NCBI GenBank assembly: GCA_002344205.1
Contig: DDSZ01000001.1
Coordinates: forward strand, 1-58,145
Source: Opitutaceae bacterium UBA2377
Lineage (GTDB): Bacteria; Verrucomicrobiota; Verrucomicrobiia; Opitutales; Opitutaceae
Reading direction: 5' to 3'
DNA length: 58,145 nt
Part shown: piece by piece, positions 1 through 7,529 of the stretch
Layout: each line of letters begins with the position of its first letter
Numbering within the stretch: the first letter of the stretch is position 1
Translations under genes and position numbers: made by a program
Notes under the pieces: generated by a model
Told to the model about the DNA's origin: nothing
The model's input: the letters and a program-made list of their open reading frames with translations, nothing else
Databases searched by the model: none

Positions 1-105
1 GGGTTGATTGCATGGTGAGATTCGAGCGGAAGGTATTTAGCACGGACTCTGGAACAGGGCCAGCTTGCCATTGCTCCATGCAACCGAACCCGGCACGGTG
101 GGCGT

Positions 106-1185
106 ATGAAACCTCAAGGTGCTCTGAGACCGGACCCCGATCTGCCCTCGGGCGGCCTGCTGCGGCTGCAAAGCCGGGCCGAGCAGCTGGCAGACTATCT
201 TCGTGCGCAGTGGCAGCGGGGAGCCCTGCAGGAGCCGCTGCCCGGGTCCCGTGACTGGAGCCGGAAACTTGGGGTGAGTCGCAGCACGCTGGATGCCGCG
301 CTCAAACTGCTCGCGCACGAAAAATGGTTGGAGGTAACCGGGCGGGGAGTCTGCCTGCGCCGCCAGCAACCGGATGGCAGCAGGCGTCGTCGTCCCGCGG
401 TCAAGTGGTTGTTGGAAGGAACGTCGCAGCCGGTGGCGCACAACTATCTGGCGGTGGCCGCAATGGTCCAAAACCGCCTGCGGTTGAAAGGGATTGAGGT
501 TGATTGGGAGGTGTGCAGTCCGGGGCGCATCCGGGAAATCGCCCGGCACCCGGTGCGTGATCGTCTGCATATTCTCGCTTCGTTGCGGCCGGCCTTTCAG
601 CGCCTCTTCAACGACGCGGGCCAACCGGCCTTGGTGCTCGGAGAGGTGGCGGCGGGTTTGAATTTGCCCTTCATCAACGTGGATCTCAGCGGAGCCGTGC
701 GTCATGCGGTGTTTGAGCTGCTGCGGACCGGTTGCACGCGCTTGGAATTGGTTCACCTTGCAACCCCGGCGGTGGGCATTGCGAAAGCCGAGCAAACCTT
801 CACGACTGCGGTCGAGGGTTGGACGCCCAGGATCCCGTCGCGGATTCTGTGCACGGGACTGGACCGCCCGTCCTTGCTGGCTGTGATGCGAAGGCTCGTG
901 GCATCCCAGACCCAGTGCCTCGGTTGCATTGTCGTGGCTCCGGTCCCGGTCGGCATGGTGGTGTCGGTGCTGCTGGAGCATGGGCTCAGACTGCCGCAGC
1001 AGGTGAAGGTCGCCGCGGTGTTTCATGCCGAGGATGCGGTGAACCTGTGTCCGCCGCTCCTGCATTACCCCTGGCCCGGTCCGGCGCTCGCAGCCAAGAT
1101 CAGTGCCATGGCCGAAGCCTATTTTGCCCGGGGGCAGGCGCCGGCGTCCCGCACGCTGACTCCGGTGCTGAACCGGATCAATTAA
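106..1185 (+). CDS. GntR/LacI-hybrid transcriptional regulator
   Basis: A 359-residue regulator. Residues about 24-86 form a GntR-type winged helix (LGVSRSTLDAALKLLA is the recognition part, followed by a wing ending GRGVCLR). Residues about 100-345 resemble the periplasmic-binding-protein fold used as a sugar sensor in LacI-type regulators. This hybrid layout is common in Verrucomicrobiota, where such genes sit beside sugar catabolic loci. The ATG at 106 is preceded by a GGTGGG stretch that could serve as ribosome-binding site. It is convergent with the dioxygenase gene, with only 7 nt between the stops, so it probably controls that gene through the palindrome at 2028-2048 (inference). The effector cannot be read from sequence. 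Confidence 0.85.
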   Translation: MKPQGALRPDPDLPSGGLLRLQSRAEQLADYLRAQWQRGALQEPLPGSRDWSRKLGVSRSTLDAALKLLAHEKWLEVTGRGVCLRRQQPDGSRRRRPAVKWLLEGTSQPVAHNYLAVAAMVQNRLRLKGIEVDWEVCSPGRIREIARHPVRDRLHILASLRPAFQRLFNDAGQPALVLGEVAAGLNLPFINVDLSGAVRHAVFELLRTGCTRLELVHLATPAVGIAKAEQTFTTAVEGWTPRIPSRILCTGLDRPSLLAVMRRLVASQTQCLGCIVVAPVPVGMVVSVLLEHGLRLPQQVKVAAVFHAEDAVNLCPPLLHYPWPGPALAAKISAMAEAYFARGQAPASRTLTPVLNRIN

Positions 1186-1192
1186 GGCGGGG

Positions 1193-1963
1193 TTAACTCG
1201 CAGTGGCGGCGATGCCACGTTTTTCCAACTGGGCCTTGAGGCTGGCCAGATAGCGGGCGTGGCCTTCCTCATCCCTGACGGTGGAGGCGCCAAAGCAGAA
1301 GGTGGCGATGGCCCGGCGATGCCGGGGGCTGCGGTTGATGTCGGTCCAATGGATGGTCGCGCTCGAATGGATCACGGCGTCGCCGGGCGCGAGTTCGATG
1401 GGCACACCGTCATACTGGCTGGGATCGAAGTTCAGCAGACCCTGGCTGAAACCCAGCACGCCGCTGGCCCCGTGGGGCATGACGCCCAGCTTGTGGGAGC
1501 CCCGCGCATACCACAGGCAGCCGTTGTCCCGGTCCACCGGATCGAGTGCGATCCATGCTCCGCAGGCGAGGTCGGGCTTCCGGTTCCAATAGAAGCCGTC
1601 CTGGTGGGCCGGCGTGGCGTTCTTGTCGTAAGGCAGCTTGTCGAACCATTCCAAGCCTTGCGGATGGCATTTGTCCCTCATCAGGTGCTCTTGGATCGGA
1701 ATGTGGGGGCCGGACTGCATGAACTTGGCAAACCAAGGGTCGTGCCGGTCGAGCGACTGCATTTTGCGCAGGGTTTCCGGTTTGGAATAGTCGTCAAAGA
1801 ATGCCCGGTCCTTGGGCAGGGTGGGCACGACTTCGCGGATATAGCGCTCGATCTGGGCGAGCAGTTCAGCGAGGGCGGCGGGGTCCAGCAGCTGGCGGAC
1901 GATGACGAAACCGTCGGCCAGGTAGCGGTCGCGCATGGCGGGGAGATCATGGTTTGTGGGCAT
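1193..1963 (-). CDS. Phytanoyl-CoA dioxygenase (PhyH) family protein
   Basis: A 256-residue Fe(II)/2-oxoglutarate-dependent oxygenase of the PhyH family. The iron triad is visible as H120-x-D122 (in AHQDGFYWN) and the distal H205 (in SATIHWTDIN), with the following RSPRHRR likely binding 2-oxoglutarate. Length is normal for the family. It should hydroxylate a small organic substrate in the cytoplasm, but PhyH homologues vary widely in substrate. It is transcribed alone: 237 nt separate its start from the next minus-strand gene, and a perfect 9-bp-arm palindrome lies in that gap over a TGATAAT-like -10 element, so it probably has its own regulated promoter. Confidence 0.88.
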   Translation of the reverse strand: MPTNHDLPAMRDRYLADGFVIVRQLLDPAALAELLAQIERYIREVVPTLPKDRAFFDDYSKPETLRKMQSLDRHDPWFAKFMQSGPHIPIQEHLMRDKCHPQGLEWFDKLPYDKNATPAHQDGFYWNRKPDLACGAWIALDPVDRDNGCLWYARGSHKLGVMPHGASGVLGFSQGLLNFDPSQYDGVPIELAPGDAVIHSSATIHWTDINRSPRHRRAIATFCFGASTVRDEEGHARYLASLKAQLEKRGIAATAS

Positions 1964-2027
1964 GGGGATAAATGGCTAAAGCGGTGCGAAGCATGACGAA
2001 GGTGCGGCGGAGGCCAAAACCCATCCG

Positions 2028-2048
2028 TTGGCCTGATTATCAGGCCAA
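2028..2048 (-). promoter_or_regulatory. Palindromic operator upstream of the PhyH gene
   Basis: Perfect inverted repeat with arms TTGGCCTGA and TCAGGCCAA around TTA. On the minus strand its centre reads TGATAAT, a good extended -10 hexamer for the PhyH gene that starts at 1963. An operator over a -10 box would repress. The nearby GntR/LacI-type regulator (106-1185) is the obvious candidate to bind, but that link is inferred. Confidence 0.55.
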
Positions 2049-2200
2049 TATGTGCAGGTGATTTGTTCCTGCTTACTGGACAGTAGCTGGTGTTGGTTTC
2101 CCGTGGTTGGACGCGCGTTGAACTTTAATCTGTCCGTAAAACTATGATACTCTGCGTTGCCATTGCGGATACGTCATGGCAGGCCAGCGGACGGATGAGC

Positions 2201-2971
2201 TCAGATGCATCGACCACCATCCACCTCGAGGCAAACGCCGGTGATGAAGTTGGAGCCAGGTTCAGCGAGGAAGACTGCGGCATGCGCTACATCTTCCGCG
2301 GTGCAAAGGCGTCCCAGCGGGATCGAGGCCAGAAACGGGGCGCGGTTTTCCGCCGTATCGGGCGCGCCCATAAAAGTGGTGAGCAGGGGAGTGTCGGCGA
2401 TGGCGGGATTGATCGCGTTGGCGCGAATGCGGTCTGGGGCAAGCTCGACCGCCATCGACTTGGTGATCTGGGTGACGGCCGACTTGGTGCCATTATACCA
2501 GCAGAGGCCGGGGCGCGGGCGCACGGCGGCGGTGGAGCCGATGTTGATGAAGCTGCCGCCGCCTTGCCGGCGGAACACGGGCACGCAATGTAGTGCGGAG
2601 AGGTAAACACTTTTCACGTTTACGGCGAAGAGCCGGTCGAAGAATGCTTCGCCGACTTCCAGCATGGGTTGGTTGGGGTGGCTCATGCCGGCGTTGTTCA
2701 CCATCACATCAATCCGTCCGTAACGCGCCAGCGCGGTCGCCACGAGCGCGGCCATGTCGGCGTTGCTGGCGACATCGGTGCGAATGGCAAGCGCCGCAGT
2801 CTCTCCGAGTGATGCGGCTATGCGTGCCGCAGACGCTAGGTCGAGGTCGGCGATGACAACCTGCGCTCCCTCCCGCACAAATGCGCCTGCCATGGCCGCG
2901 CCGAAGCCGGAGCCGCCGCCAGTGATGATGGCGACCAAATTTTGCAGGCGACCAATAGGAGGGTTGCTCAC
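2201..2971 (-). CDS. SDR-family NAD(P)-dependent oxidoreductase
   Basis: A 256-residue classical short-chain dehydrogenase/reductase. The cofactor motif TGGGSGFG is at residues 17-24, NNAG at 92-95, catalytic S146, and the Y159-N-G-T-K163 pair. The acidic D42 after the second strand favours NAD(H). It starts with GTG, and the GTGA overlaps the stop of the upstream SDR gene by 4 nt, which indicates translational coupling. It is the last gene of a five-gene minus-strand operon. The likely role is oxidation or reduction of a sugar or sugar-acid hydroxyl; substrate unknown. Confidence 0.88.
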   Translation of the reverse strand: MSNPPIGRLQNLVAIITGGGSGFGAAMAGAFVREGAQVVIADLDLASAARIAASLGETAALAIRTDVASNADMAALVATALARYGRIDVMVNNAGMSHPNQPMLEVGEAFFDRLFAVNVKSVYLSALHCVPVFRRQGGGSFINIGSTAAVRPRPGLCWYNGTKSAVTQITKSMAVELAPDRIRANAINPAIADTPLLTTFMGAPDTAENRAPFLASIPLGRLCTAEDVAHAAVFLAEPGSNFITGVCLEVDGGRCI

Positions 2972-3744
2972 TTGGCCGTGTAGCCGCCGTCCACGGGCAG
3001 GTTGACGCCGGTGACGTAGCTGGCGGCATCGCTGAGCAGGAAGACGACGGCGCCGCCGATCTCGCGGGCCTCGGCCATGCGGCCGAGCATGGTCATCCGA
3101 CCGTAGCGTTCGAGGAACGGCGCGGCCTGCGGTTTCTCGGGGTTGTAGATCCCGCCGGGGGAGACGACGTTCACGCGCACTTTCTTGGGACCGTAGAGCG
3201 AGGCGTAGTGCCGGGTGAGGTTGAGCATGCCGCCCTTGTGGAAAAAATAATCCGGCACGGTGCCCATGGCGGTGCCCTCGTAAAGCCAGGGGTTGGCGCC
3301 GACCATGCCCTGGATGGAGGCGATGTTGACGATGCTGCCGCCGGCGGGCTGCGCGGCCATGGCATCGGCGAAAGTGCGCAGGGTGAGGAAGAGGCCGGTG
3401 GCGTTGACCCGCATGGACTCCTCCCAGGCGGCGACGGTGTCCCGCTCGTTCCGCATGGGCCGGCTGACGGCGTTGAAGACGAGGCCGTCGATGCGGCCGT
3501 GTGCCGCGACCACGCGGTCGCGCAGGGCGGCGACGGAGGCTTCGTGGGTGATGTCCACCTGCTCGGCGTGCTGCCGCCGGCCGGCGGTGAGGCCGGCCTC
3601 GATGGCCGCCCGGTTGCGCGAGGCGATGACCAGCGTCGCGCCGGCGGCGCCGAGCGCGTCCACCAGGGCGCGGCCGAGCAGGCCGGTGCCGCCGAATTGC
3701 ACGACGACTTTGCCCTGCAGGGAAAATGGGGACGACTCAGCCAT
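2968..3744 (-). CDS. SDR-family oxidoreductase
   Basis: A 258-residue short-chain dehydrogenase. GGTGLLG at residues 18-24 replaces the usual TGxxxGxG, FNAVS stands where NNAG is expected, and the catalytic set is S143 and Y166-F-F-H-K170. It ends with the normal SDR tail (VTGVNLPVDGGY). The frame is open further upstream, but the ATG at 3744 is chosen because the family domain begins at once (SLQGKVVVQFGGTG) and because it gives an 8-nt overlap with the preceding aldolase gene, as elsewhere in this operon. The unusual cofactor loop suggests a subgroup distinct from the SDR next door. Substrate unknown. Confidence 0.87.
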   Translation of the reverse strand: MAESSPFSLQGKVVVQFGGTGLLGRALVDALGAAGATLVIASRNRAAIEAGLTAGRRQHAEQVDITHEASVAALRDRVVAAHGRIDGLVFNAVSRPMRNERDTVAAWEESMRVNATGLFLTLRTFADAMAAQPAGGSIVNIASIQGMVGANPWLYEGTAMGTVPDYFFHKGGMLNLTRHYASLYGPKKVRVNVVSPGGIYNPEKPQAAPFLERYGRMTMLGRMAEAREIGGAVVFLLSDAASYVTGVNLPVDGGYTAK

Positions 3745-4558
3745 AGGGGGACTGGATTTTTGGTGCGGCACCCTGTGGCAGCTTGTCCACTTGGCTGCGC
3801 AGCAAACCAAGCCGCTCGGTAATGTAATTCGCGATGCCGACCACATCGGCGCCGACACTGAAGACCGAGTGGCCCTCGGCGATGAGATCGGCGACGGGTG
3901 CGAAGAGGCCGGCGCACATCGCGAACTTGCCGTGCGCGCGGGCGGCCCGAGCCACGCGCCTTCGGGCCTCGACCACCGCCGGGGCGGTGATTTGGCCGGT
4001 GAGTCCGATGCGGTGGCTGAAGTCACCCGGTCCAAACAGGAAACCGTTGAATCCGGGCACTGCGGCGATGGCTTCGACGTGCTCCAGCGCCTCCGGAGAC
4101 TCGATTTGCAATACAATCAGGCGCTCGGTGTTGCTATGGCGAAGGTATTCCTCTTGGGGAACCAGACAGAATTGTCCGTCTATGTTGCCCCCGTCGAGGG
4201 CACGCTTGCCGATGGGATGGAAGCGCGTCCACTCGACCATCTGTCGGGCTTCGTCGGCATCCGCCACATGCGGCACAATGATGCCGGTAGCGCCTGCTTC
4301 CAACGGGCGAATGTAGTCACTGTAGGCGCCACGGGATACGCGCACGAGCGTGTCGATGCCGTGGATGCGTGCGGCTCGGATCATATTTTCTAAATTCAGC
4401 CAATCATTTGGCACATGCTCTTGGCACAGCCACAGGGCGTCTACACCGGTTGCTCCCGCGACTTCTGCGATTCGAGGGTCAATTAGGTTGAGCTTGAGAA
4501 CAGCGGGGAAGCGGCTTTCACGGAGGAGCGACAGAATGCGACTAGGTGGGAGTTTCAT
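3737..4558 (-). CDS. HpcH/HpaI (2-dehydro-3-deoxy sugar acid) aldolase family protein
   Basis: A 273-residue class II, metal-dependent aldolase of the HpcH/HpaI/citrate lyase-like family, which cleaves 2-keto-3-deoxy acids to pyruvate plus an aldehyde. Visible residues are E47-H48 (LCQEHVP), R73 (LVRVSRG) and the metal ligands E153 (LQIESPEA) and D179 (FGPGDFSH). The ATG at 4558 starts the family domain and overlaps the stop of the upstream gene by 4 nt (ATGA). Lying between oxidoreductases of the SDR and Gfo/Idh/MocA types, it suggests that this operon turns a sugar or sugar acid into pyruvate (inference). Confidence 0.87.
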   Translation of the reverse strand: MKLPPSRILSLLRESRFPAVLKLNLIDPRIAEVAGATGVDALWLCQEHVPNDWLNLENMIRAARIHGIDTLVRVSRGAYSDYIRPLEAGATGIIVPHVADADEARQMVEWTRFHPIGKRALDGGNIDGQFCLVPQEEYLRHSNTERLIVLQIESPEALEHVEAIAAVPGFNGFLFGPGDFSHRIGLTGQITAPAVVEARRRVARAARAHGKFAMCAGLFAPVADLIAEGHSVFSVGADVVGIANYITERLGLLRSQVDKLPQGAAPKIQSPYG

Positions 4559-5511
4559 GGGGAAAGTGCGGAGAGGATTTCGGCGATCTCGACGCGACGC
4601 GAGCCTTCCGCGCGGCTGCGCAGGCCGCCGATGATGACGGCCATCAGCTCGACGGTGTCGCTGAAGGGATAGGCGGAGCGGCCCGTGCGCAGAAATTCGA
4701 TGAAGGCGACCAACTGCCGGCGGAAGGTCGTGTAGGTGTCGGTGCAGCGGATCGTGGCCAGACCGGCGGTGCCGCACAGTTGAATGGCGCCGAAGGTGGC
4801 GCCGCCGTCGTAAATGACAGGCAGCGTGACCTGGGTGCCGGACCGGTGCACGAGGTGCGCGACCTCAAGACCGGGCGCGGTCTCGAGGCGAATCGAGGTG
4901 AAACCGGGACCAAGGATCCGGAAGACGGGCTCCAGTGCGTGGATGCCGTAGTTCTCCCACGCCTTGGCCGTGGTGCTCGAAATCCAGCGCAATTCACCGA
5001 GGCCTCCCGCGCCGTCGAGATACGGATCGAGCTCGGGCGCGTAGCGCATGCCGCTGGAGGAGAGCAGGCGCGCGCCGGCCTTTTTCCATGTGATGAAGGT
5101 GCGCAATTCCCCGATGCTCGTTGCGAGCGGCTTGTCCACAAAGACCGGCAGACCGGCCTCGACAAAGGGCCGCGCCCGGCGGACATGGTCGAAGCCGTCG
5201 TCGGTTGCGATGAACACGGCGTCCACGTGGCCGATCACCGCCTCGGGCTTTTGGACGATATGGGGGATCTTCGCCGTGGCGGCGACGAGCGGGGCCTCGG
5301 TGGGGTTGTCCGTCCAGACGTGCGTGACGCGGGCGCCGGGGATGCCGACGGTCTCCGGTGCGTGGGCGCCCATGTATTTGGTGATGCCCGGGTAGGGGCA
5401 CTGCGCCAGTGCCGCCGGATCGTAGCCGTTGATGATCGCCGACCATGAGAACGGGTGGCCGTTGCCCGGGATCATCCCGAGCATGGCGAGACGCAGGGGT
5501 TGCTCAGGCAT
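4555..5511 (-). CDS. Gfo/Idh/MocA-family oxidoreductase
   Basis: A 318-residue member of the Gfo/Idh/MocA family (NAD-binding Rossmann domain, then an alpha/beta substrate domain). The usual EKP signature appears as DKP in VFVDKPLATS. The first glycine loop is unusual (LGMIPGNGHPFSW), with an insertion before the second helix, marking a divergent subgroup. The frame is open 12 codons further upstream, but the ATG at 5511 begins the Rossmann strand and gives an 8-nt overlap with the upstream gene. It probably oxidises or epimerises a sugar derivative within this operon; the reaction is not predictable from sequence. Confidence 0.82.
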   Translation of the reverse strand: MPEQPLRLAMLGMIPGNGHPFSWSAIINGYDPAALAQCPYPGITKYMGAHAPETVGIPGARVTHVWTDNPTEAPLVAATAKIPHIVQKPEAVIGHVDAVFIATDDGFDHVRRARPFVEAGLPVFVDKPLATSIGELRTFITWKKAGARLLSSSGMRYAPELDPYLDGAGGLGELRWISSTTAKAWENYGIHALEPVFRILGPGFTSIRLETAPGLEVAHLVHRSGTQVTLPVIYDGGATFGAIQLCGTAGLATIRCTDTYTTFRRQLVAFIEFLRTGRSAYPFSDTVELMAVIIGGLRSRAEGSRRVEIAEILSALSP

Positions 5512-6517
5512 GGAGATCGGCGCACCGCACGCGCGCGCCGCCGGCATCGGCGGAGGCCAGGGCGGCGAGGTTGAAGCGCAGCGTCTGGGCGGCGGCGGCG
5601 AGCGAGCAGAGCCGGGCGGGCCGGCCCTCGATCTGGTCGAGGAAGGCGTTGGCCTGTGCGATGAAATGCGCGTCCCGCTCCGCCACGGGCGCTTCGTGCC
5701 AGGTCCAGTCCGCCTCGCCGTGCCGGCAGACGCCCCAGCGCTGCCGGTGGAGCTCGATGCGCAGGCTGCCGGCGACAGCGTTGAACTGGATGAAATTTTC
5801 GTTGGGCGCCTGAAACTGGTTGAGCGTGTAGTTCACGAGGATGTCGCCGTGGCGCGCGCTCAGGTTGACCGTGTCCTCGACCGTGACATCGGCGAGCACC
5901 TGGTGGGCGCAGTCGCAGATAAGGCTGTCGGTCGGGCCGATCATGCTCTCGATCCAGTTGGCGAGGTGGGTGAGCGCGTCTTGGATGGCCCCGCCGCCGG
6001 TTTTACGGTCGCGGTAATAGGTCTGCGCGTAGGGCACGGTATGGGCGGGCCGGCAGGTGGGAAAATGCTGGCCGCTGCTGAGCACGACGTGCTTGACCGC
6101 GCCAAGTTCGCCGCGGCGCAGGAAATCGCGGGCGGCGCCGAGCACCGGGAAGACATGATAAACGTAGGCCACCGCGGCCTGCCGGCCCGAGGCGGTGTGG
6201 GCCTGCAGGAGCTTGTCCACGTTTTCCAGCGACTGGGACAACGGCTTCTCGATGAGCACATGCTTTCCCGCGGTGAAAGCCTGAAGGGCGAGCGGCACAT
6301 GCAGATGGGCGGGCGTGCAGATCACGACGGCATCGCAGGGAGCGCGCAGCGCCGCGGTGTAGTCGGCGTGGACGGTTACGCCGTAACGGGCCGCGATCGT
6401 ATCGCGCAGCGCGGGCGCGCTCTCGCAGGCCGCCACCTGCGCGCGGCCGGTCTTCTGAAAACACCGCAAATGGCGCTCGCCAATGCTGCCGCAGCCGACG
6501 ACGAGGACTTGATGCAT
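5504..6517 (-). CDS. Gfo/Idh/MocA-family oxidoreductase
   Basis: A 337-residue NAD(P)-dependent oxidoreductase. The Rossmann loop is VVGCGSIGERH at residues about 6-16, the cofactor/catalytic lysine motif is IEKPLSQSLE, and the C-terminal half is the typical beta-sheet substrate domain. It is the first gene of the five-gene minus-strand operon and starts 101 nt from the divergent GntR/FCD regulator, whose site at 6588-6600 may control both. It is unlike the tandem pair at 15686 and 18395 and unlike its neighbour at 4555-5511. Substrate unknown, probably a sugar, inositol or sugar acid. Confidence 0.87.
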   Translation of the reverse strand: MHQVLVVGCGSIGERHLRCFQKTGRAQVAACESAPALRDTIAARYGVTVHADYTAALRAPCDAVVICTPAHLHVPLALQAFTAGKHVLIEKPLSQSLENVDKLLQAHTASGRQAAVAYVYHVFPVLGAARDFLRRGELGAVKHVVLSSGQHFPTCRPAHTVPYAQTYYRDRKTGGGAIQDALTHLANWIESMIGPTDSLICDCAHQVLADVTVEDTVNLSARHGDILVNYTLNQFQAPNENFIQFNAVAGSLRIELHRQRWGVCRHGEADWTWHEAPVAERDAHFIAQANAFLDQIEGRPARLCSLAAAAQTLRFNLAALASADAGGARVRCADLHA

Positions 6518-6587
6518 TTAACTTGATTGACTGATCGGAAAATAAGCGGACCCGATAGGGTTACACCGGGATAAATTTTTCTTGAGT

Positions 6588-6600
6588 AAATGTATACTAA
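6588..6600. promoter_or_regulatory. Putative GntR/FCD operator in a divergent promoter region
   Basis: AAATGTATACTAA lies in the 101-nt gap between the minus-strand operon (start 6517) and the GntR/FCD regulator gene (start 6619). TATACT within it could be the regulator's own -10 box. The core AAATGTATAC is repeated exactly at 33039-33048, upstream of another catabolic operon. TGTATACA-type palindromes fit the TNGTNNNACNA pattern known for FadR/FCD regulators. Confidence 0.5.
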
Positions 6601-6618
6601 AATATTCAATTTTCTTAG

Positions 6619-7374
6619 ATGAAAAATGTCAACTCAGATCTCGCCTACAACCATATTCGTCGCCGTATATTGAATGGTGATTACTTGCCGGGAGCCTCGC
6701 TAATTACCGAGGAGTTATCCAAGGAGATTGGGGTGAGTCGCACGCCGGTGCGCGATGCGCTGAGGCAGTTGGAAGTGGATGGTTTGGTTAGCATTCGACC
6801 GCGGCTTGGTGCCAGCGTTAAGCAGGTTAACCTGAAAGAGTTTCGCGAGATCTGCGAAATGCGCGTCGCCTTGGAATCGCACGCGGCTGGTCTTGCTGCG
6901 ATTTCTCGATCGCAAGAAGACTTGGCTGAAATGGAGTATGCCCTACAGGCCATGCACCCACTTTCGGCCAAGCTGAGGGAAGCCGATCGAGAGGATGATG
7001 ATGTGATTTCAGCGCTGATTCGTGAAGATGTTCGTTTTCATGTCGCGATCATGACAGCCGCTAAGAACGATTTGATGAAAAAGGAGATACACAGGTTGCA
7101 CCTGATCAATCGCGTTGTATCCGGCCCCGCGGCCATGAGTCAGGGCGCCCGGACGGAGGCGAAAGCCACCATGGATGCCAACCGGGCGAGTGTGATGGCC
7201 GAGCACGAAAGTATTTTCAGGGCGATCTCTGCAGGAGACAGCGCCGCGGCCAAGCATGCCATGGGCGAGCATATTCAGAGTATCATCGACAAAAGCGTGC
7301 GCCTAATGTCACGGGCAGAATCTCGCGTGTTGGCCCGGGAACTCAGCCAGGAAGAGATGCTCTATACCATCTGA
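6619..7374 (+). CDS. GntR-family regulator with FCD (FadR C-terminal) domain
   Basis: A 251-residue GntR regulator of the FadR subfamily. The winged helix is at residues about 8-72 (GVSRTPVRDALRQLEVDGLV is the classic recognition segment) and an all-helical FCD ligand domain runs from about 78 to 230, including EMRVALESHAA and a later H that normally helps bind a metal. FCD regulators respond to organic acids such as sugar acids, pyruvate or lactate. It stands alone and divergent from the aldolase/SDR operon. A candidate autoregulatory site lies at 6588-6600. Codon use is less GC-biased than in its neighbours. Confidence 0.92.
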   Translation: MKNVNSDLAYNHIRRRILNGDYLPGASLITEELSKEIGVSRTPVRDALRQLEVDGLVSIRPRLGASVKQVNLKEFREICEMRVALESHAAGLAAISRSQEDLAEMEYALQAMHPLSAKLREADREDDDVISALIREDVRFHVAIMTAAKNDLMKKEIHRLHLINRVVSGPAAMSQGARTEAKATMDANRASVMAEHESIFRAISAGDSAAAKHAMGEHIQSIIDKSVRLMSRAESRVLARELSQEEMLYTI

Positions 7375-7474
7375 ACTGGCTTTACCCGAAAATGGCACCG
7401 CCGGGAAGCCGGTGCCTGCGTCGGTGAAAATATTCAATCCGAACTGACCTACTTCGAGTGACAAGTGAAAACAA

Positions 7475-7516
7475 TTGACAGAGATGTCCAGTTGAATATC
7501 TTTGGATACAAAGATA
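7475..7516 (+). promoter_or_regulatory. Promoter with overlapping palindromic operator, TonB receptor gene
   Basis: A consensus -35 (TTGACA, 7475-7480), a 16-nt spacer and a -10 TATCTT (7497-7502). Overlapping the -10 is a perfect inverted repeat, arms TATCTTTG and CAAAGATA around GATA (7497-7516). The arrangement predicts strong but repressible transcription of the receptor gene starting at 7530. Confidence 0.62.
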
Positions 7517-7529
7517 GTTATTACTTCAT

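Noticed and set aside
97..110. GGTGGGCGTATGAA at 97 and again at 33393
   Set aside because: A 14-nt match covering the start codons of an unrelated regulator and the dead transposase; no further similarity around it, so taken as coincidence.
37..1293. Long open frame on the minus strand opposite the first regulator
   Set aside because: It is antisense to a well-supported GntR/LacI-type gene; its translation is arginine- and proline-rich without family features, as expected from GC-rich shadow frames.
7392..7414. GGCACCG / CGGTGCC hairpin after the GntR/FCD gene as a terminator
   Set aside because: Stem is plausible but there is no T-run and the loop is large, so not listed as a terminator.
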